NCBI RefSeq assembly: GCF_009909195.1
Contig: NZ_JAAAMU010000004.1
Span: 248,001 to 312,000, forward strand
Source of the DNA: Paenibacillus sacheonensis
Lineage (GTDB): Bacteria; Bacillota; Bacilli; Paenibacillales; Paenibacillaceae
Direction: 5' to 3'
Length of the DNA stretch: 64,000 nt
The number at the start of each line of letters is the position of its first letter. The stretch's first letter is position 1. Positions 41,424 to 51,667 of this stretch are shown piece after piece. The position numbers were made by a program, and so were the translations under genes. Under the pieces are notes generated by a model that saw only the letters and a list, made by a program, of their open reading frames with translations, was not told where the DNA came from and did not search any database.

Positions 41424-44397
41424 ACAACAAGACAAAGACAACAAAGACAAATTGCGAGTCTACGAATATGCAAAGTCGCTCAGCATGAGCAGCAAAGAAA
41501 TCATTACCATTCTCAAACGGCTCAATTTGCCTGTTAATAATCATATGAGCGTCATGGAGAATGAAATGGTTTCGAAAGTGGAAGGCTTCTTCCGTGATAT
41601 TAAAGCGAATGCGGCAGCCAAACGCGCGCAGGAGAACGCGACAGTTTCGGCAGCACAATCGTCTGGCCGTCCTCAGCAGGGACAACAGGAGCGTAAGCCA
41701 CAACCAACGCTCAATGCGTCCGTGCAGCAAGGACAAGGCAACAAAAATCCGATAGAAAAACAGGGGAATACGACCATAACACATACAAACGCACCTACAA
41801 ATACGTCTACAACGACCGCGGCATCATCCGCCAACTCAACGACCAGTCAAGCGCCAGCCTCGAGCTCGGCTTCCAGCACGCCAGCATCAAGTGCATCTTC
41901 GCAAGGAACGGAAAACAGAACGAATCAGCCTTCGCAAGGTCAAGGCAGCCAAAACGGCCGTCCGCAAGGCCAAGGCAGCGGTTATCAAGGCAACCGTCCG
42001 CAAGGCCAAGGCAGCGGTTATCAAGGCAGCCGTCCGCAGGGCCAAGGCGGCGGCTATCAAGGCAATCGTCCGCAAGGTCAAGGCGGCAGCGGCCAAGGCA
42101 GCCGTCCGCAAGGCCAAGGCACGGGATATCAAGGCAACCGCCCGCAAGGCCAAGGCACCGGCTATCAAGGCAGCCGTCCGCAAGGTCAAGGCGGCAGCGG
42201 TCAAGGCGGTTATCAAGGCAACCGTCCGGCAGGCGGAACCGGCAGCAGCCAAGGCGGTCAAAGCAGCCGTCCGCAAGGCCAAGGCGGCGGCTATCAAGGC
42301 AATCGTCCGGCAGGCGGAGGCCAAGGCGGTTATCAAGGCAACCGTCCGGCAGGCGGAGGCACTGGCGGAGGCCAAGGCGGTTTCCGTTCGTCCGCGCCAG
42401 CGCAGGGCGGCCAATCGTCCAACCGCGGGGGCAGCAGCCCGGCTCCGGCACGTACGTTCGATAACAATCGTCCGGCATCCGACGATCGGAGAAGAAACAA
42501 TCCGAAAGCATCGAACAATACGTATGGCGGCAACAAGCGTTTCGAAGACAACAACCGTTCCGGCAACTTCAGAAATAACAACCGCGGCGGCAAAAACAAC
42601 CGCAAAGGCGGACAACAACAAGAGCGCCGCGAGAAAGTCGACAATACGCCGAAGAAAATCATCGTTCGCGGTACGGTAACCGTCGGTGATTTGGCTAAGC
42701 TGCTGCATAAGGATGCTTCGGAAGTCATCAAGAAGCTCATTATGCTCGGCGTAATGGCGACGATCAACCAAGAGGTGGATTTGGATACGGTTCAACTGAT
42801 CGCTTCCGAATACGGCGTCGAGGTTGAAGTGAAGATCCCGGTCGAAGAAGATCAATTCGAGACCTTCGAAGAGAAGGACGAAGAAGAACTTCTGGAAGCA
42901 CGTCCGCCGGTTGTTACGATCATGGGTCACGTCGACCATGGTAAAACGACCCTGCTTGATTCCATTCGCCAAACGAGCGTCACGAGCGGCGAAGCAGGCG
43001 GCATTACGCAGCATATCGGTGCGTATCAAGTCGAGATCAACCACAAGAAAATCACGTTCCTCGATACGCCGGGCCACGAAGCGTTCACGCTCATGCGTGC
43101 CCGCGGCGCGCAAGTAACGGATATCACGATCATCGTCGTGGCTGCGGATGACGGCGTCATGCCGCAAACGGTTGAAGCCATCAACCATGCAAAAGCGGCT
43201 AACGTACCGATCATCGTAGCTGTCAATAAGATCGATAAGCCGGGTTCCGATCCGGACAAAATCAAGCAAAGCTTGACGGAATACGGCCTGGTTCCGGAAG
43301 AGTGGGGCGGTGACACGATCTTCGTCAACGTATCCGCTAAGCAGCGCATCGGCTTGGAAGAACTGCTCGAAATGATTCTGCTCGTTGCCGAAATGAACGA
43401 CTACAAAGCGAACCCGAACAAACGGGCCCGCGGTACCGTCATCGAAGCCGAGCTTGATAAAGGCAAAGGGCCGGTTGCGCGTATCCTCGTTCAACACGGC
43501 ACGCTGAAGATCGGCGACGCCTTCGTTGCCGGCAATTGCTTCGGCCGCGTCCGCGCCATGGTGAACGACAAGGGCCGCCGCTTAAAAGAAGCAGGTCCGA
43601 GCACGCCGATCGAAATCACCGGCTTGACGGAAGTTCCGCAAGCAGGCGATCCGTTCCTGGTGTTCGAAGACGAACGCAAAGCCCGCGCCATTGCGGATCG
43701 TCGCGCCATTAAGCATCGTCAAACCGAACTTGGTGCGAATTCGCGCGTAACGCTCGAGGATTTGTACAATCATATTAAAGACGGCGAGATCAAGGATCTT
43801 AATGTCATCATCAAAGCCGACGTTCAAGGCTCTTCCGAAGCGCTCAAGGGCTCCCTCGCGAAGATCGATATCGAAGGCGTTCGCGTCAAAATCATTCACA
43901 GCGGAGCAGGCGCGATCACGGAATCGGATATCAACCTCGCTGCAGCTTCCAGCGCGATCGTCATCGGCTTTAACGTACGTCCTGAACCGCAGGCGCTCGC
44001 GACGGCGGAGCAGGAGAAAGTCGATATCCGTCTCCACAGCATCATTTACAACGTCATCGATGAGATCGAACATGCGATGAAAGGGATGCTGGATCCGGTA
44101 TTCAAGGAAGTGATCATCGGCCAAGCCGAAGTCCGGAACCTGTTCAAAGTGACCAAAGTTGGCGTAATCGCCGGCTGTATGGTTACTTCCGGCAAGATCA
44201 CGCGCAACGCGAAAGCCCGTTTGATCCGCAGCAGCGTCGTCGTGTTCGAAGGCGAGATCGAGTCGCTCAAACGGTTCAAGGACGATGCCAAAGAAGTGGC
44301 CCAAGGCTACGAATGCGGCATTACGCTCGATAAGTTTAACGACCTCAAAGAAGGCGACGTAATCGAAGCCTTCATCATGGAGTCCGTGGAGAGGTGA
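41416..44397 (+). CDS. infB: Translation initiation factor IF-2
   Basis: 993 residues, longer than B. subtilis IF2 (716). N-terminal IF2_N domain ([22 protein letters not shown], part), a long low-complexity stretch (about 60-410) holding a 12-residue repeat, a second IF2_N domain ([21 protein letters not shown]), and the GTPase with G1 GHVDHGKTT at 504-512, DTPGHEAF and NKIDKP, then domains II-IV. It places fMet-tRNA on the 30S subunit. TTG 41416 with GGAGGTGGAG overlaps rplGA. Confidence 0.97.
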   Translation: MTKQQDKDNKDKLRVYEYAKSLSMSSKEIITILKRLNLPVNNHMSVMENEMVSKVEGFFRDIKANAAAKRAQENATVSAAQSSGRPQQGQQERKPQPTLNASVQQGQGNKNPIEKQGNTTITHTNAPTNTSTTTAASSANSTTSQAPASSSASSTPASSASSQGTENRTNQPSQGQGSQNGRPQGQGSGYQGNRPQGQGSGYQGSRPQGQGGGYQGNRPQGQGGSGQGSRPQGQGTGYQGNRPQGQGTGYQGSRPQGQGGSGQGGYQGNRPAGGTGSSQGGQSSRPQGQGGGYQGNRPAGGGQGGYQGNRPAGGGTGGGQGGFRSSAPAQGGQSSNRGGSSPAPARTFDNNRPASDDRRRNNPKASNNTYGGNKRFEDNNRSGNFRNNNRGGKNNRKGGQQQERREKVDNTPKKIIVRGTVTVGDLAKLLHKDASEVIKKLIMLGVMATINQEVDLDTVQLIASEYGVEVEVKIPVEEDQFETFEEKDEEELLEARPPVVTIMGHVDHGKTTLLDSIRQTSVTSGEAGGITQHIGAYQVEINHKKITFLDTPGHEAFTLMRARGAQVTDITIIVVAADDGVMPQTVEAINHAKAANVPIIVAVNKIDKPGSDPDKIKQSLTEYGLVPEEWGGDTIFVNVSAKQRIGLEELLEMILLVAEMNDYKANPNKRARGTVIEAELDKGKGPVARILVQHGTLKIGDAFVAGNCFGRVRAMVNDKGRRLKEAGPSTPIEITGLTEVPQAGDPFLVFEDERKARAIADRRAIKHRQTELGANSRVTLEDLYNHIKDGEIKDLNVIIKADVQGSSEALKGSLAKIDIEGVRVKIIHSGAGAITESDINLAAASSAIVIGFNVRPEPQALATAEQEKVDIRLHSIIYNVIDEIEHAMKGMLDPVFKEVIIGQAEVRNLFKVTKVGVIAGCMVTSGKITRNAKARLIRSSVVVFEGEIESLKRFKDDAKEVAQGYECGITLDKFNDLKEGDVIEAFIMESVER
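41962..42375 (+). repeat. 36-bp tandem repeat inside infB
   Basis: About eleven degenerate copies of a 36-bp unit coding for [12 protein letters not shown] and variants (RPQGQG eight times, RPAGG three times, YQG eight times). The 36-bp period keeps all six frames open, which explains long spurious frames on both strands here. The encoded segment is Gly/Gln/Arg/Tyr-rich and probably disordered. Confidence 0.92.
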
Positions 44398-44404
44398 TTG
44401 ACCG

Positions 44405-44767
44405 ATGGCCAAAGTCCGCGTAGGACGTGTAGGTGAACAGATCAAGAAAGAGCTCAGCACGATTATTCAAACGGAGCTGAAGGATCCGCGCATCGGTTTC
44501 ATTACGGTGACAGGTGTTGAAATCACGAACGACCTGTCCCAGGCGCGGGTGTACCTTAGCGTGCTTGGCAGCGATGAGCAGAAGGAAGAAACGCTCAAAG
44601 CGCTGGGTCGCGGCACTGGCTTTATCCGTTCGGAGCTGGGCAAGCGCATTCGATTCCGCCATACGCCGGAGCTGATCTTCAAATTCGACAGTAGTATCGA
44701 ATACGGCAGCCGGATCGAATCGCTGCTTAACGATATCAATGCCGGCGGCGGCAGAGGCGTCAAATGA
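44405..44767 (+). CDS. rbfA: 30S ribosome-binding factor A
   Basis: 120 residues: [36 protein letters not shown] (part) and [24 protein letters not shown] (part), the KH-like RbfA fold. It assists late 30S maturation and cold adaptation. It begins 7 bp after infB, with GAGAGGTGAT overlapping the infB end, and its stop overlaps nrnA by four bases. The ylxP gene that sits between infB and rbfA in B. subtilis is missing. Confidence 0.96.
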   Translation: MAKVRVGRVGEQIKKELSTIIQTELKDPRIGFITVTGVEITNDLSQARVYLSVLGSDEQKEETLKALGRGTGFIRSELGKRIRFRHTPELIFKFDSSIEYGSRIESLLNDINAGGGRGVK

Positions 44768-45771
44768 TTGCGGCAAACGAAGCCTTTTCTGCCTCCTATC
44801 GGAAGCAGTTGCAGGCAGCGCTGGACTTCATGCGAGACGGCAGTAAGTTTCTTGTTGTCTCGCATGTCCAACCGGACGGAGACGCCATCAGTTCGACGCT
44901 TGTCGTCGGCTGGTTCCTTCGTCAGCTGGGCAAAGAGGCCGTACTGATCAATGAAGGCGCGGTCCCTGTCCGTCTCAACTATCTGGAAGGCTCGGATCGC
45001 GTTATCCATTACGGCAAGCAGCCTCCTGAAGAGAAGTTTGATCGTATTATTGCGGTAGATTGTGCGGATTTTCGCCGGATCGGTCTCGTACAGGGCAGCT
45101 TCGCCGACCAAGCGCAGCTGCTTAATATTGACCACCATCCGACGAACGATGCTTTCGGGACTCATAACATCATCCGGCCGGATGCTGCGGCAACGGTCGA
45201 AATTTTATATGATTTGATTGCATTCGCCGGCATTCCGTTCGATTACGAATCGGCGACGGCGATATATACCGGCTTGCTGACGGACACAGGCGGATTCCGG
45301 TATTCCAATACCAGTCCGTATGTGATGCAAATCGCATCGCGCATGCTGGAAGAGAACGTAAATGGGCCTTGGATTGCAAATCACCTGCTCGAGCGCATGA
45401 CGAAACCGCAGCTGCTTCTGCTGCAGCGCGGGCTGAATCGGTTGACCTTCTCGGATGATAATCAGATTGCTTGGCTGTACGTGTCTTTTGCTGATATGGC
45501 GGAGACGGGAGCTGTCGGGGACGATCTGGAAGGGCTTGTCAACTATGCGCTCAACGTCGACGGCGTGGAAGTCGGAATCTTGTTCAAAGAAACCGAGAAT
45601 GGCGATGTGAAAGTCAGTATGCGGTCCTCGGGCAAAGCAGATGTTTCGGCGATCGCGCAATCGTTCGGCGGCGGCGGACATGTGCGTGCCGCAGGCTGTC
45701 GGCTGCAGCAAGGCATCCAAGAATGTTCCGTATCCGTCATTCAAGCCGTAAGAGAGGCGCTGGATCAATGA
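44764..45771 (+). CDS. nrnA: Bifunctional oligoribonuclease/pAp phosphatase NrnA
   Basis: 335 residues of the DHH/DHHA1 family: [21 protein letters not shown], the namesake NIDHHPTND, and the C-terminal substrate motif [13 protein letters not shown]. It degrades nano-RNAs and dephosphorylates pAp. In B. subtilis nrnA lies elsewhere; placement between rbfA and truB is common in other Firmicutes. ATG overlaps the rbfA stop (ATGA) and its stop overlaps truB. Confidence 0.95.
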   Translation: MIAANEAFSASYRKQLQAALDFMRDGSKFLVVSHVQPDGDAISSTLVVGWFLRQLGKEAVLINEGAVPVRLNYLEGSDRVIHYGKQPPEEKFDRIIAVDCADFRRIGLVQGSFADQAQLLNIDHHPTNDAFGTHNIIRPDAAATVEILYDLIAFAGIPFDYESATAIYTGLLTDTGGFRYSNTSPYVMQIASRMLEENVNGPWIANHLLERMTKPQLLLLQRGLNRLTFSDDNQIAWLYVSFADMAETGAVGDDLEGLVNYALNVDGVEVGILFKETENGDVKVSMRSSGKADVSAIAQSFGGGGHVRAAGCRLQQGIQECSVSVIQAVREALDQ

Positions 45772-46691
45772 TGGATGGCATTTTGGCAGTTTGGAAGCCC
45801 GCAGGCTGGACTTCTCATGATGTGGTAGCAAAAGTCAGAGGTATCTTGAAGGTGAAGCGGATCGGACATACAGGTACGCTCGATCCTCAAGTGACAGGCG
45901 TTCTTCCGCTCTGTATTGGAAGGGCGACGAGGGTAGTGGAGTACGTGCAGGAGCGTCCCAAGTCGTATGAAGCCGTCATGCAGTTCGGCCTTGCGACGGA
46001 TACCGAGGATTTGACGGGCACGATTACGGAAGAGCTGCCTTCGGTCCTGCTAGACGAGGCGCAAATTCGCGAGGTGTTGGCGTCCTTCATCGGTGAAATC
46101 GATCAGGTGCCACCGATGTTCTCGGCGGTACGCGTCGACGGCAAACGGTTGTACGAGCTGGCTAGGGAAGGGCAAGTGATTGAACGGCAGGCCCGTAAAG
46201 TAACGATCTACGGGCTTGAACTTCTCGAAGTTCAACTGAATCAGCCTCATCCCGTCATTCGTTTCTCCGTCGTCTGTTCGAAAGGGACGTATATCCGCAC
46301 GTTATGCGTCGATATCGGCCAAGCTCTGCATGTACCAGCCGTCATGGTGAAGCTTACAAGAACCATGTCGGGCGGATTCACGCAGGAGGATTGCCTGACC
46401 CTGGAGCAAATTGCGGAGCTGAAAGCTTCCGGTGCGATAGCGGACAAGCTGACGGCTGCAAGCGAAGCGTTGGATCATTTTCCGCGGATCACGATTAGCG
46501 CGGCGGACGTTCAGCGAGCATTTCAAGGAAAACGGGTTTCGCTTGCTAATATAGTGGCGCAAGATCCGTTTGCGAACCATTCCTTGCTTCGTGTATATGG
46601 CGAAGACGGAATGTTCGCTGGTGTATTCCAACCGGATGAAGATTCCGGCACTTTGAAAGCCGTTAAGGTGTTTACGCCAACGGCAGACTAG
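45768..46691 (+). CDS. truB: tRNA pseudouridine(55) synthase TruB
   Basis: 307 residues: GILAVWKPAGWTSHDVV, catalytic Asp in HTGTLDPQVTGVLPLCIG, YEAVMQFGLATDTEDLTG and the PUA-like C-terminus. It makes U55 pseudouridine in the T-loop. ATG 45768 and ATG 45771 both overlap the nrnA stop; AAGAGAGG is the upstream ribosome-binding site. The upstream part of the frame (from 45723) lies within nrnA and is not used. Confidence 0.96.
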   Translation: MMDGILAVWKPAGWTSHDVVAKVRGILKVKRIGHTGTLDPQVTGVLPLCIGRATRVVEYVQERPKSYEAVMQFGLATDTEDLTGTITEELPSVLLDEAQIREVLASFIGEIDQVPPMFSAVRVDGKRLYELAREGQVIERQARKVTIYGLELLEVQLNQPHPVIRFSVVCSKGTYIRTLCVDIGQALHVPAVMVKLTRTMSGGFTQEDCLTLEQIAELKASGAIADKLTAASEALDHFPRITISAADVQRAFQGKRVSLANIVAQDPFANHSLLRVYGEDGMFAGVFQPDEDSGTLKAVKVFTPTAD

Positions 46692-46781
46692 GCTGGTCGT
46701 ACCAGGTGCGAGATGATCTCTCGCATTTGGGTTACCGCTCGCCTATGCATCCAAGCAAGATGATAAAGCAGGTGTGGCTGC

Positions 46782-47738
46782 GTGGAAATCATATCTTTAC
46801 AGTACCCGATCGCAGATTCGGAAGCCGTCCTTCGGGCAAAGCCCAAGACGCTGGCCATAGGACATTTCGACGGCGTTCATCGCGGTCATCAGAATGTCAT
46901 TTCGCAAGCGATTGCGTCTGCGCGCGCTTCCGGTCTTCAAGGGGCTGTGATGACGTTTCATCCCCATCCCAAAGAAGTGCTCGGACGAAACGGACAATAC
47001 CAGTCCAGTCTGACTCCGCTTACCGACAAGGTAGAGTGCTTCCGCAAGCTGGGGGTGGAGGTCGTTTATATCGTTCAATTTGATTTGGACTTCGCCGGAG
47101 TGACGCCGGCCGAGTTTGTCGACCGCGTTCTGCGGCCGCTGCAGGTGAAACGGGCCATTGTCGGCTTCGATTTTACATTCGGCGCCAGAGGGGCAGGCAA
47201 ACCGGAAACGTTAGGAGCGCTTGGCGAACCGGATATCGGGGTGGAAATTGTGGAACCATTCATGCAAGACGGCGATAAAGTGAGCAGCACGCGTATCCGC
47301 GAAGCCCTTCTCGGGGGACGTCCCGAGGAAGCCGCGGAACTGCTGGGTGAACCTTATGAGGTTCGCGGAGTTGTGGTACAAGGAGAAGGCAGGGGGCGGA
47401 AGCTCGGCTACCCTACGGCGAACATTCAACAGGAAGCGGGGTTCTTCATTCCGCGGCAAGGCGTATACGCGATCATGGCAAAGGTTGAAGGCCAGCGTAT
47501 TCCGGGCGTGTTGAACATCGGCGTGAAGCCGACGTTTCACGACCATTTGCCCGAGCCGGTCATGGAAGCGCATCTGTTTGATTTCAACGGCGATTTGTAC
47601 GGCAAGACGGTATCCATTCAATTTATTGCATTTTTGCGGATGGAGAAGAAATTCGGTTCTATCGAAGAGCTAGTTGCCCAGATTCATTCCGACGGGGATG
47701 AGGCGCGCGCCTTGCTCACGACTTACAATAAGAAATAG
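46782..47738 (+). CDS. ribF: Bifunctional riboflavin kinase/FAD synthetase
   Basis: 318 residues: N-terminal FMN adenylyltransferase (AIGHFDGVHRGHQ, FDFTFGARG, STRIREALL) and C-terminal riboflavin kinase (VVQGEGRGRKLGYPTANI, GVYAIMAKV, NIGVKPTF). It converts riboflavin to FMN and FAD. Start GTG 46782 (VEIISLQYP) follows AGCAGGTGTGG; the 90-bp gap after truB holds no clear promoter. Called ribC in B. subtilis. Confidence 0.95.
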   Translation: MEIISLQYPIADSEAVLRAKPKTLAIGHFDGVHRGHQNVISQAIASARASGLQGAVMTFHPHPKEVLGRNGQYQSSLTPLTDKVECFRKLGVEVVYIVQFDLDFAGVTPAEFVDRVLRPLQVKRAIVGFDFTFGARGAGKPETLGALGEPDIGVEIVEPFMQDGDKVSSTRIREALLGGRPEEAAELLGEPYEVRGVVVQGEGRGRKLGYPTANIQQEAGFFIPRQGVYAIMAKVEGQRIPGVLNIGVKPTFHDHLPEPVMEAHLFDFNGDLYGKTVSIQFIAFLRMEKKFGSIEELVAQIHSDGDEARALLTTYNKK

Positions 47739-47747
47739 CAACCGCAT

Positions 47748-47776
47748 TTACTTCTTGCGTCCAGATATGTTATACT
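47748..47776 (+). promoter_or_regulatory. Promoter of rpsO
   Basis: TATACT (47771-47776) with extended TG one base upstream; the region 17 bp before it (TTACTT) is only a fair -35. It lies just after ribF and about 125 bases before rpsO. Confidence 0.55.
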
Positions 47777-47901
47777 CTTAGACGTTGCGTAGTCATCGCC
47801 TAGATCCAGCACGCGCAACGCGAACCTTAGCTTGGCCTGTCCGTCATTCACCGGGCGGTGGCGAGGCTAACGGCGATTAAGATACAAGGAGGTGAACACG
47901 G
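47777..47901 (+). promoter_or_regulatory. rpsO leader, candidate S15 autoregulatory RNA
   Basis: CGTTGCG (47783-47789) pairs exactly with CGCAACG (47814-47820), and TTAGC (47827-47831) with GCTAA (47866-47870), the latter enclosing a G-rich GGGCGGTGGC segment. Multi-helix leaders that bind S15 are known upstream of rpsO in Bacillus and Geobacillus. The ribosome-binding site AAGGAGGTGA lies just beyond. Assignment inferred from gene and fold, not alignment. Confidence 0.55.
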
Positions 47902-48171
47902 ATGGCACTTACGCAAGAACGCAAACATCAATTGATCGATGAGCACAAAACCCACGCGAACGATACGGGATCCCCGGAAGTTCAAATCGCTATCCTGACG
48001 CAAAACATCGTCAATTTGACAGATCATCTTCGGACGCACAAGAAAGATCACCACTCGCGCCGCGGTCTGCTCAAAATGGTCGGTCAACGCCGTAAATTGT
48101 TGGCTTACCTGAAAAACAAAGACGTACGACGTTACAGCGCATTGATCGAAAAACTCGGCCTTCGCCGATAA
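47902..48171 (+). CDS. rpsO: 30S ribosomal protein S15
   Basis: 89 residues, exact family length: [49 protein letters not shown] (part). It binds the central domain three-way junction of 16S rRNA. AAGGAGGTGA precedes the ATG. Flanked by its own promoter and terminator, so it can be expressed apart from the infB operon. Confidence 0.98.
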   Translation: MALTQERKHQLIDEHKTHANDTGSPEVQIAILTQNIVNLTDHLRTHKKDHHSRRGLLKMVGQRRKLLAYLKNKDVRRYSALIEKLGLRR

Positions 48172-48184
48172 TAGATGCGGGGAT

Positions 48185-48248
48185 AAAAGCAACCTGGTTG
48201 TTACGCCGCCCGGGAATCACGGGCATGGCTGCGCCGGGTTGCTTTTTA
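48185..48248 (+). terminator. Terminator between rpsO and pnp
   Basis: AAAAGCAACC (48185-48194) pairs exactly with GGTTGCTTTT (48237-48246); an inner GCCCG/CGGGC hairpin shortens the loop; the right arm runs into TTTTT. The A-rich left arm makes it potentially bidirectional. Confidence 0.85.
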
Positions 48249-48388
48249 TAAATCCGCATCGATTGGATACATAATTGCAGTAAAAGCTCCAGGAGACTCG
48301 GGTTTTTTCTGTCCAACATATGAGAAATAGAATGCTGACGATGGGGCATTTTTTCTAGATTGCCGCCATTGCAATGAGGAGGAATTAT

Positions 48389-50494
48389 ATGCTGCAACGC
48401 GTAGAAACAACATTGGGCGGCCGTCCGTTCATTATGGAAATCGGGCGTTTGGCGAAACAAGCCAACGCGGCGGTAACGGTCAAATACGGCGAAACCGTCG
48501 TGCTTTGTACCGTCGTTTCGTCCACGGAACCGAAAAATCTCGATTTCTTCCCGCTTACGGTCAATTACGAAGAGCGTTTGTATGCCGTAGGCAAAATTCC
48601 AGGCGGCTTCATCAAACGCGAAGGACGTCCGAGCGAGAAGGCCATTTTGGCCAGCCGCCTGACCGACCGTCCGATTCGTCCGCTTTTCCCTGAAGGATTC
48701 CGTAATGAAGTGCAAATCGCCAATATCGTCATGAGCGTCGATCAGGATTGCACGCCCGAAATCGCGGCCATGATCGGCACGTCGGCTGCGCTGACGCTGT
48801 CGGACATTCCGTTTAACGGACCGATCGGCGGCGTTATCGTCGGCCGCATCGATGGTCAATTCATCATTAACCCAACCGTTGAGCAAGAAACGAAGAGTGA
48901 CATTCATCTGGTTGTTGCCGGTACGAAAGATGCCATCATGATGGTAGAAGCGGAAGCCGACGAAGTATCGGAAGAAGTGATCTTGGAAGCCATCATGTTC
49001 GGGCATGACGAGATCCGCCGAATCGTTGCTTCGATCGAAGAGCTTCAAGGACTTGCCGGCAAACCGAAAATCGAAGTCAAGTTGCACGCCGTTAACGAAG
49101 CCGTTAATGCAGCGGTTCGCGCTTTTGCGCAGCCGCGATTGGTTGAAGCGGTCCGCGTGATGGAGAAACATGCGCGCCAAGAAGCAATCGATGCCGTGAA
49201 CAGCGACGCCGTTGCTCACTTCGAGATCGAATATGCAGAGAATCCTGAACTGCTCGGCGATGTCAAAGAAGTGCTGTACGATATTGTCAAAGAAGAAGTT
49301 CGCCGCCTGATTACGCACGATAAAGTTCGTCCTGATGGACGAGCACTCGGCGAAATCCGTCCGATCGAGTGCGATGTCGCTCTTCTGCCGCGTACGCACG
49401 GCTCCGGTTTGTTCACGCGCGGTCAGACGCAGGCGCTCAGCATCTGTACGCTTGGCGCGCTTGGCGACGTGCAAATTCTCGACGGTATCGATTTGACGGA
49501 AACGAAGCGCTTCATGCATCATTATAACTTCCCGCCGTTCAGCGTAGGCGAAGCTAGACCGCTGCGTCCTCCGGGCCGCCGCGAAATCGGCCATGGCGCA
49601 CTTGGCGAGCGGGCGCTTTCGAAAGTCATTCCGAGCGAAGCGGAATTCCCGTATACGATTCGTCTGGTATCCGAAGTATTGGAATCCAACGGTTCAACGA
49701 GCCAAGCTAGTATTTGCGCGAGCACGCTGGCGATGATGGATGCGGGCGTACCGATCAAAGCACCGGTTGCTGGGATCGCAATGGGCTTGATCAAGGACGG
49801 CGATCACTTCTCCATCCTTTCGGATATTCAAGGCATGGAAGATCACCTTGGCGATATGGACTTTAAGGTTGCGGGAACGGCAGCAGGCGTGACAGCGATC
49901 CAAATGGACATCAAGATCGACGGTATCGACCGTGCGATTCTGTCGCAATCGCTGGAGCAGGCACGTGAAGGCCGTTTGCATATCCTCGGCAAAATGAACG
50001 AAGTCATGCAAACGCCTCGTACAAGCTTGTCGAAGTATGCGCCGAAAATCGTCATCATGAAAATCAACCCGGATAAAATCCGCGACGTTATCGGCTCCGG
50101 CGGTAAAATCATCAACAAGATCATCGATGAGACCGGCGTGAAAATCGATATCGAGCAGGATGGTACGGTCTTCATCGCGTCTTCGAACGCGGAAGCGAAC
50201 GAACGCGCAAAACAAATCATCGAAGGCATCGTTCGCGAAGTCATCGTCGGCGAAGTTTACCTGGGTACCGTTAAGCGCATCGAGAAATTCGGCTGCTTCG
50301 TTGAGATTCTGCCGAACAAAGACGGACTCGTCCACATATCGCAAGTCTCCACGGAGCGTGTTGCGAAGGTCGAAGACGTGCTCAAAATCGGCGATCAAAT
50401 TACGGTTAAAGTTACGGAAATCGATGGGCAAGGCCGGATTAACTTGTCTCGCAAAGCGGTACTGGCTCCAGAAGTACCTGCGCAGCAATCTTAA
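48389..50494 (+). CDS. pnp: Polyribonucleotide nucleotidyltransferase (PNPase)
   Basis: 701 residues: two RNase PH domains joined by a helical domain ([48 protein letters not shown]), KH domain ([20 protein letters not shown]) and S1 domain ([29 protein letters not shown], part). It degrades RNA 3' to 5' with phosphate. ATG 48389 is 6-7 bases after GAGGAGG; the frame runs back to 48374. The rpsO-pnp order is conserved. Confidence 0.98.
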   Translation: MLQRVETTLGGRPFIMEIGRLAKQANAAVTVKYGETVVLCTVVSSTEPKNLDFFPLTVNYEERLYAVGKIPGGFIKREGRPSEKAILASRLTDRPIRPLFPEGFRNEVQIANIVMSVDQDCTPEIAAMIGTSAALTLSDIPFNGPIGGVIVGRIDGQFIINPTVEQETKSDIHLVVAGTKDAIMMVEAEADEVSEEVILEAIMFGHDEIRRIVASIEELQGLAGKPKIEVKLHAVNEAVNAAVRAFAQPRLVEAVRVMEKHARQEAIDAVNSDAVAHFEIEYAENPELLGDVKEVLYDIVKEEVRRLITHDKVRPDGRALGEIRPIECDVALLPRTHGSGLFTRGQTQALSICTLGALGDVQILDGIDLTETKRFMHHYNFPPFSVGEARPLRPPGRREIGHGALGERALSKVIPSEAEFPYTIRLVSEVLESNGSTSQASICASTLAMMDAGVPIKAPVAGIAMGLIKDGDHFSILSDIQGMEDHLGDMDFKVAGTAAGVTAIQMDIKIDGIDRAILSQSLEQAREGRLHILGKMNEVMQTPRTSLSKYAPKIVIMKINPDKIRDVIGSGGKIINKIIDETGVKIDIEQDGTVFIASSNAEANERAKQIIEGIVREVIVGEVYLGTVKRIEKFGCFVEILPNKDGLVHISQVSTERVAKVEDVLKIGDQITVKVTEIDGQGRINLSRKAVLAPEVPAQQS

Positions 50495-50513
50495 TCGCAT
50501 ACGGTCAAACAAG

Positions 50514-50540
50514 GAGGCAGGGGATCCTGTCTCTTTTTTT
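50514..50540 (+). terminator. Terminator after pnp
   Basis: GAGGCAGG (50514-50521) pairs with CCTGTCTC (50526-50533) with one G-U pair around a GGAT loop, followed by seven T residues (50534-50540). Confidence 0.85.
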
Positions 50541-50614
50541 ATTGGCCGTATTTTTTCTTCTTCTCATATTGTGGGCCGAGCCATAATAAGATGAAGGAGA
50601 AGGAGGGGCTTGCC

Positions 50615-51613
50615 ATGAGGTTGAAGAAAGGAATCGTCATGCTGCTCGTCATGAGCGCGCTGCTGATCGCGATTAAGCTTAACGGTCCGCTGTCGGCATA
50701 TGTGTTCGCGATGAAGCAAGGGGATGCGGCCGTTCTGGCGATATCAAGGCTGGAGCCCTCCGCACAAGGGAAAGCGTCGCTGCTTGAGATGATACAAGCC
50801 GAAGCCGCAAAGAAACGAGTTGCCCCCGTAGATGCACGCGTCGACAGGGTATGGAAGGCCATCCCCGGCTACAACGGACTTGAAGTGGATGTCGATCGTA
50901 CCTATCGGCTCATGCTGCATGCCCCGGTAAACGAGCCGATCCGCTGGATGTATCGGGAAGTGGCGCCGAAGGTCGGCTTGGACGATCTCGGCCGCGTACC
51001 GATATATAAGGGTAACCCGAACAAACCGATGGTGGCATTGATGATCAATGTCGCTTGGGGAAATGAGTACATTCCGTTCATGCTGCAAACGCTGAAGAAG
51101 GAGAATGTGAAGGCGACGTTCTTCTTTGACGGTTCCTGGCTGAAGAAAAACACGACGCTCGCCAAAGAGATTCAAGCCGAAGGCCACGAATTATCGAACC
51201 ATGCTTACACGCATCCGAATATGAGTCAACTCGATCGCAATGCGGCATTCAATCAAATTGCCAAGACGGAAGCGCTGCTGAAGTCCACGCTGCATGTCAC
51301 GAATCATTGGTTTGCGCCTCCTTCAGGCGATTTTAACCAAATGACGGTCGACGTTGCGGCCGAGCAGGGGTTGAAGACCGTCCTCTGGACGCTCGATACG
51401 GTCGATTGGAAACATCCGCCGGCGTATTCCATCATTCAGAAGGTGCGCACGCGCGTGGAGCCGGGTTCGCTGATTCTCATGCATCCGACGGATTCGTCCA
51501 GTTCGGCGCTTAAGGGAATAATCGCGGCAATCAAAGGAAAAGGACTCTTGCTCGGCACCGTCAGCGAGACGCTTTCATCCGACAGAGCCTCCTTAGTTGA
51601 GGCGCAACCATAA
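50615..51613 (+). CDS. ylxY: YlxY-type polysaccharide deacetylase homologue with altered active site
   Basis: 332 residues: N-terminal signal anchor (about 5-30), then a NodB-homology domain (about 145-315). The zinc histidines are present (SNHAYTHPN), as are the APPSGDF, LWTLDTVDW and ILMHPT motifs, but the usual first motif with two Asp (TFDDG) is replaced by MINVAWGNE, as I recall for Bacillus YlxY, so catalysis may be lost or changed. ATG 50615 has GAAGGAGG upstream. It precedes mlpA as in B. subtilis. Confidence 0.85.
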   Translation: MRLKKGIVMLLVMSALLIAIKLNGPLSAYVFAMKQGDAAVLAISRLEPSAQGKASLLEMIQAEAAKKRVAPVDARVDRVWKAIPGYNGLEVDVDRTYRLMLHAPVNEPIRWMYREVAPKVGLDDLGRVPIYKGNPNKPMVALMINVAWGNEYIPFMLQTLKKENVKATFFFDGSWLKKNTTLAKEIQAEGHELSNHAYTHPNMSQLDRNAAFNQIAKTEALLKSTLHVTNHWFAPPSGDFNQMTVDVAAEQGLKTVLWTLDTVDWKHPPAYSIIQKVRTRVEPGSLILMHPTDSSSSALKGIIAAIKGKGLLLGTVSETLSSDRASLVEAQP

Positions 51614-51667
51614 TTTTGTTATAGTGAAGTCATTAATTTCATGCTGTTGCTTTAGGAGGAGTCAGGA

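Noticed and set aside
41960-42380. Regular repeats as a CRISPR array
   Set aside because: The repeat is a 36-bp coding tandem without unique spacers and lies in frame within infB.
41887-43497. 536-codon open frame on the - strand opposite infB
   Set aside because: Created by the 36-bp repeat that keeps all frames open; leucine/alanine repeats mirror the infB repeat.
48071-49594. 507-codon open frame on the - strand opposite rpsO and pnp
   Set aside because: Spans two well-supported genes and a terminator, has biased composition and no recognisable domain.
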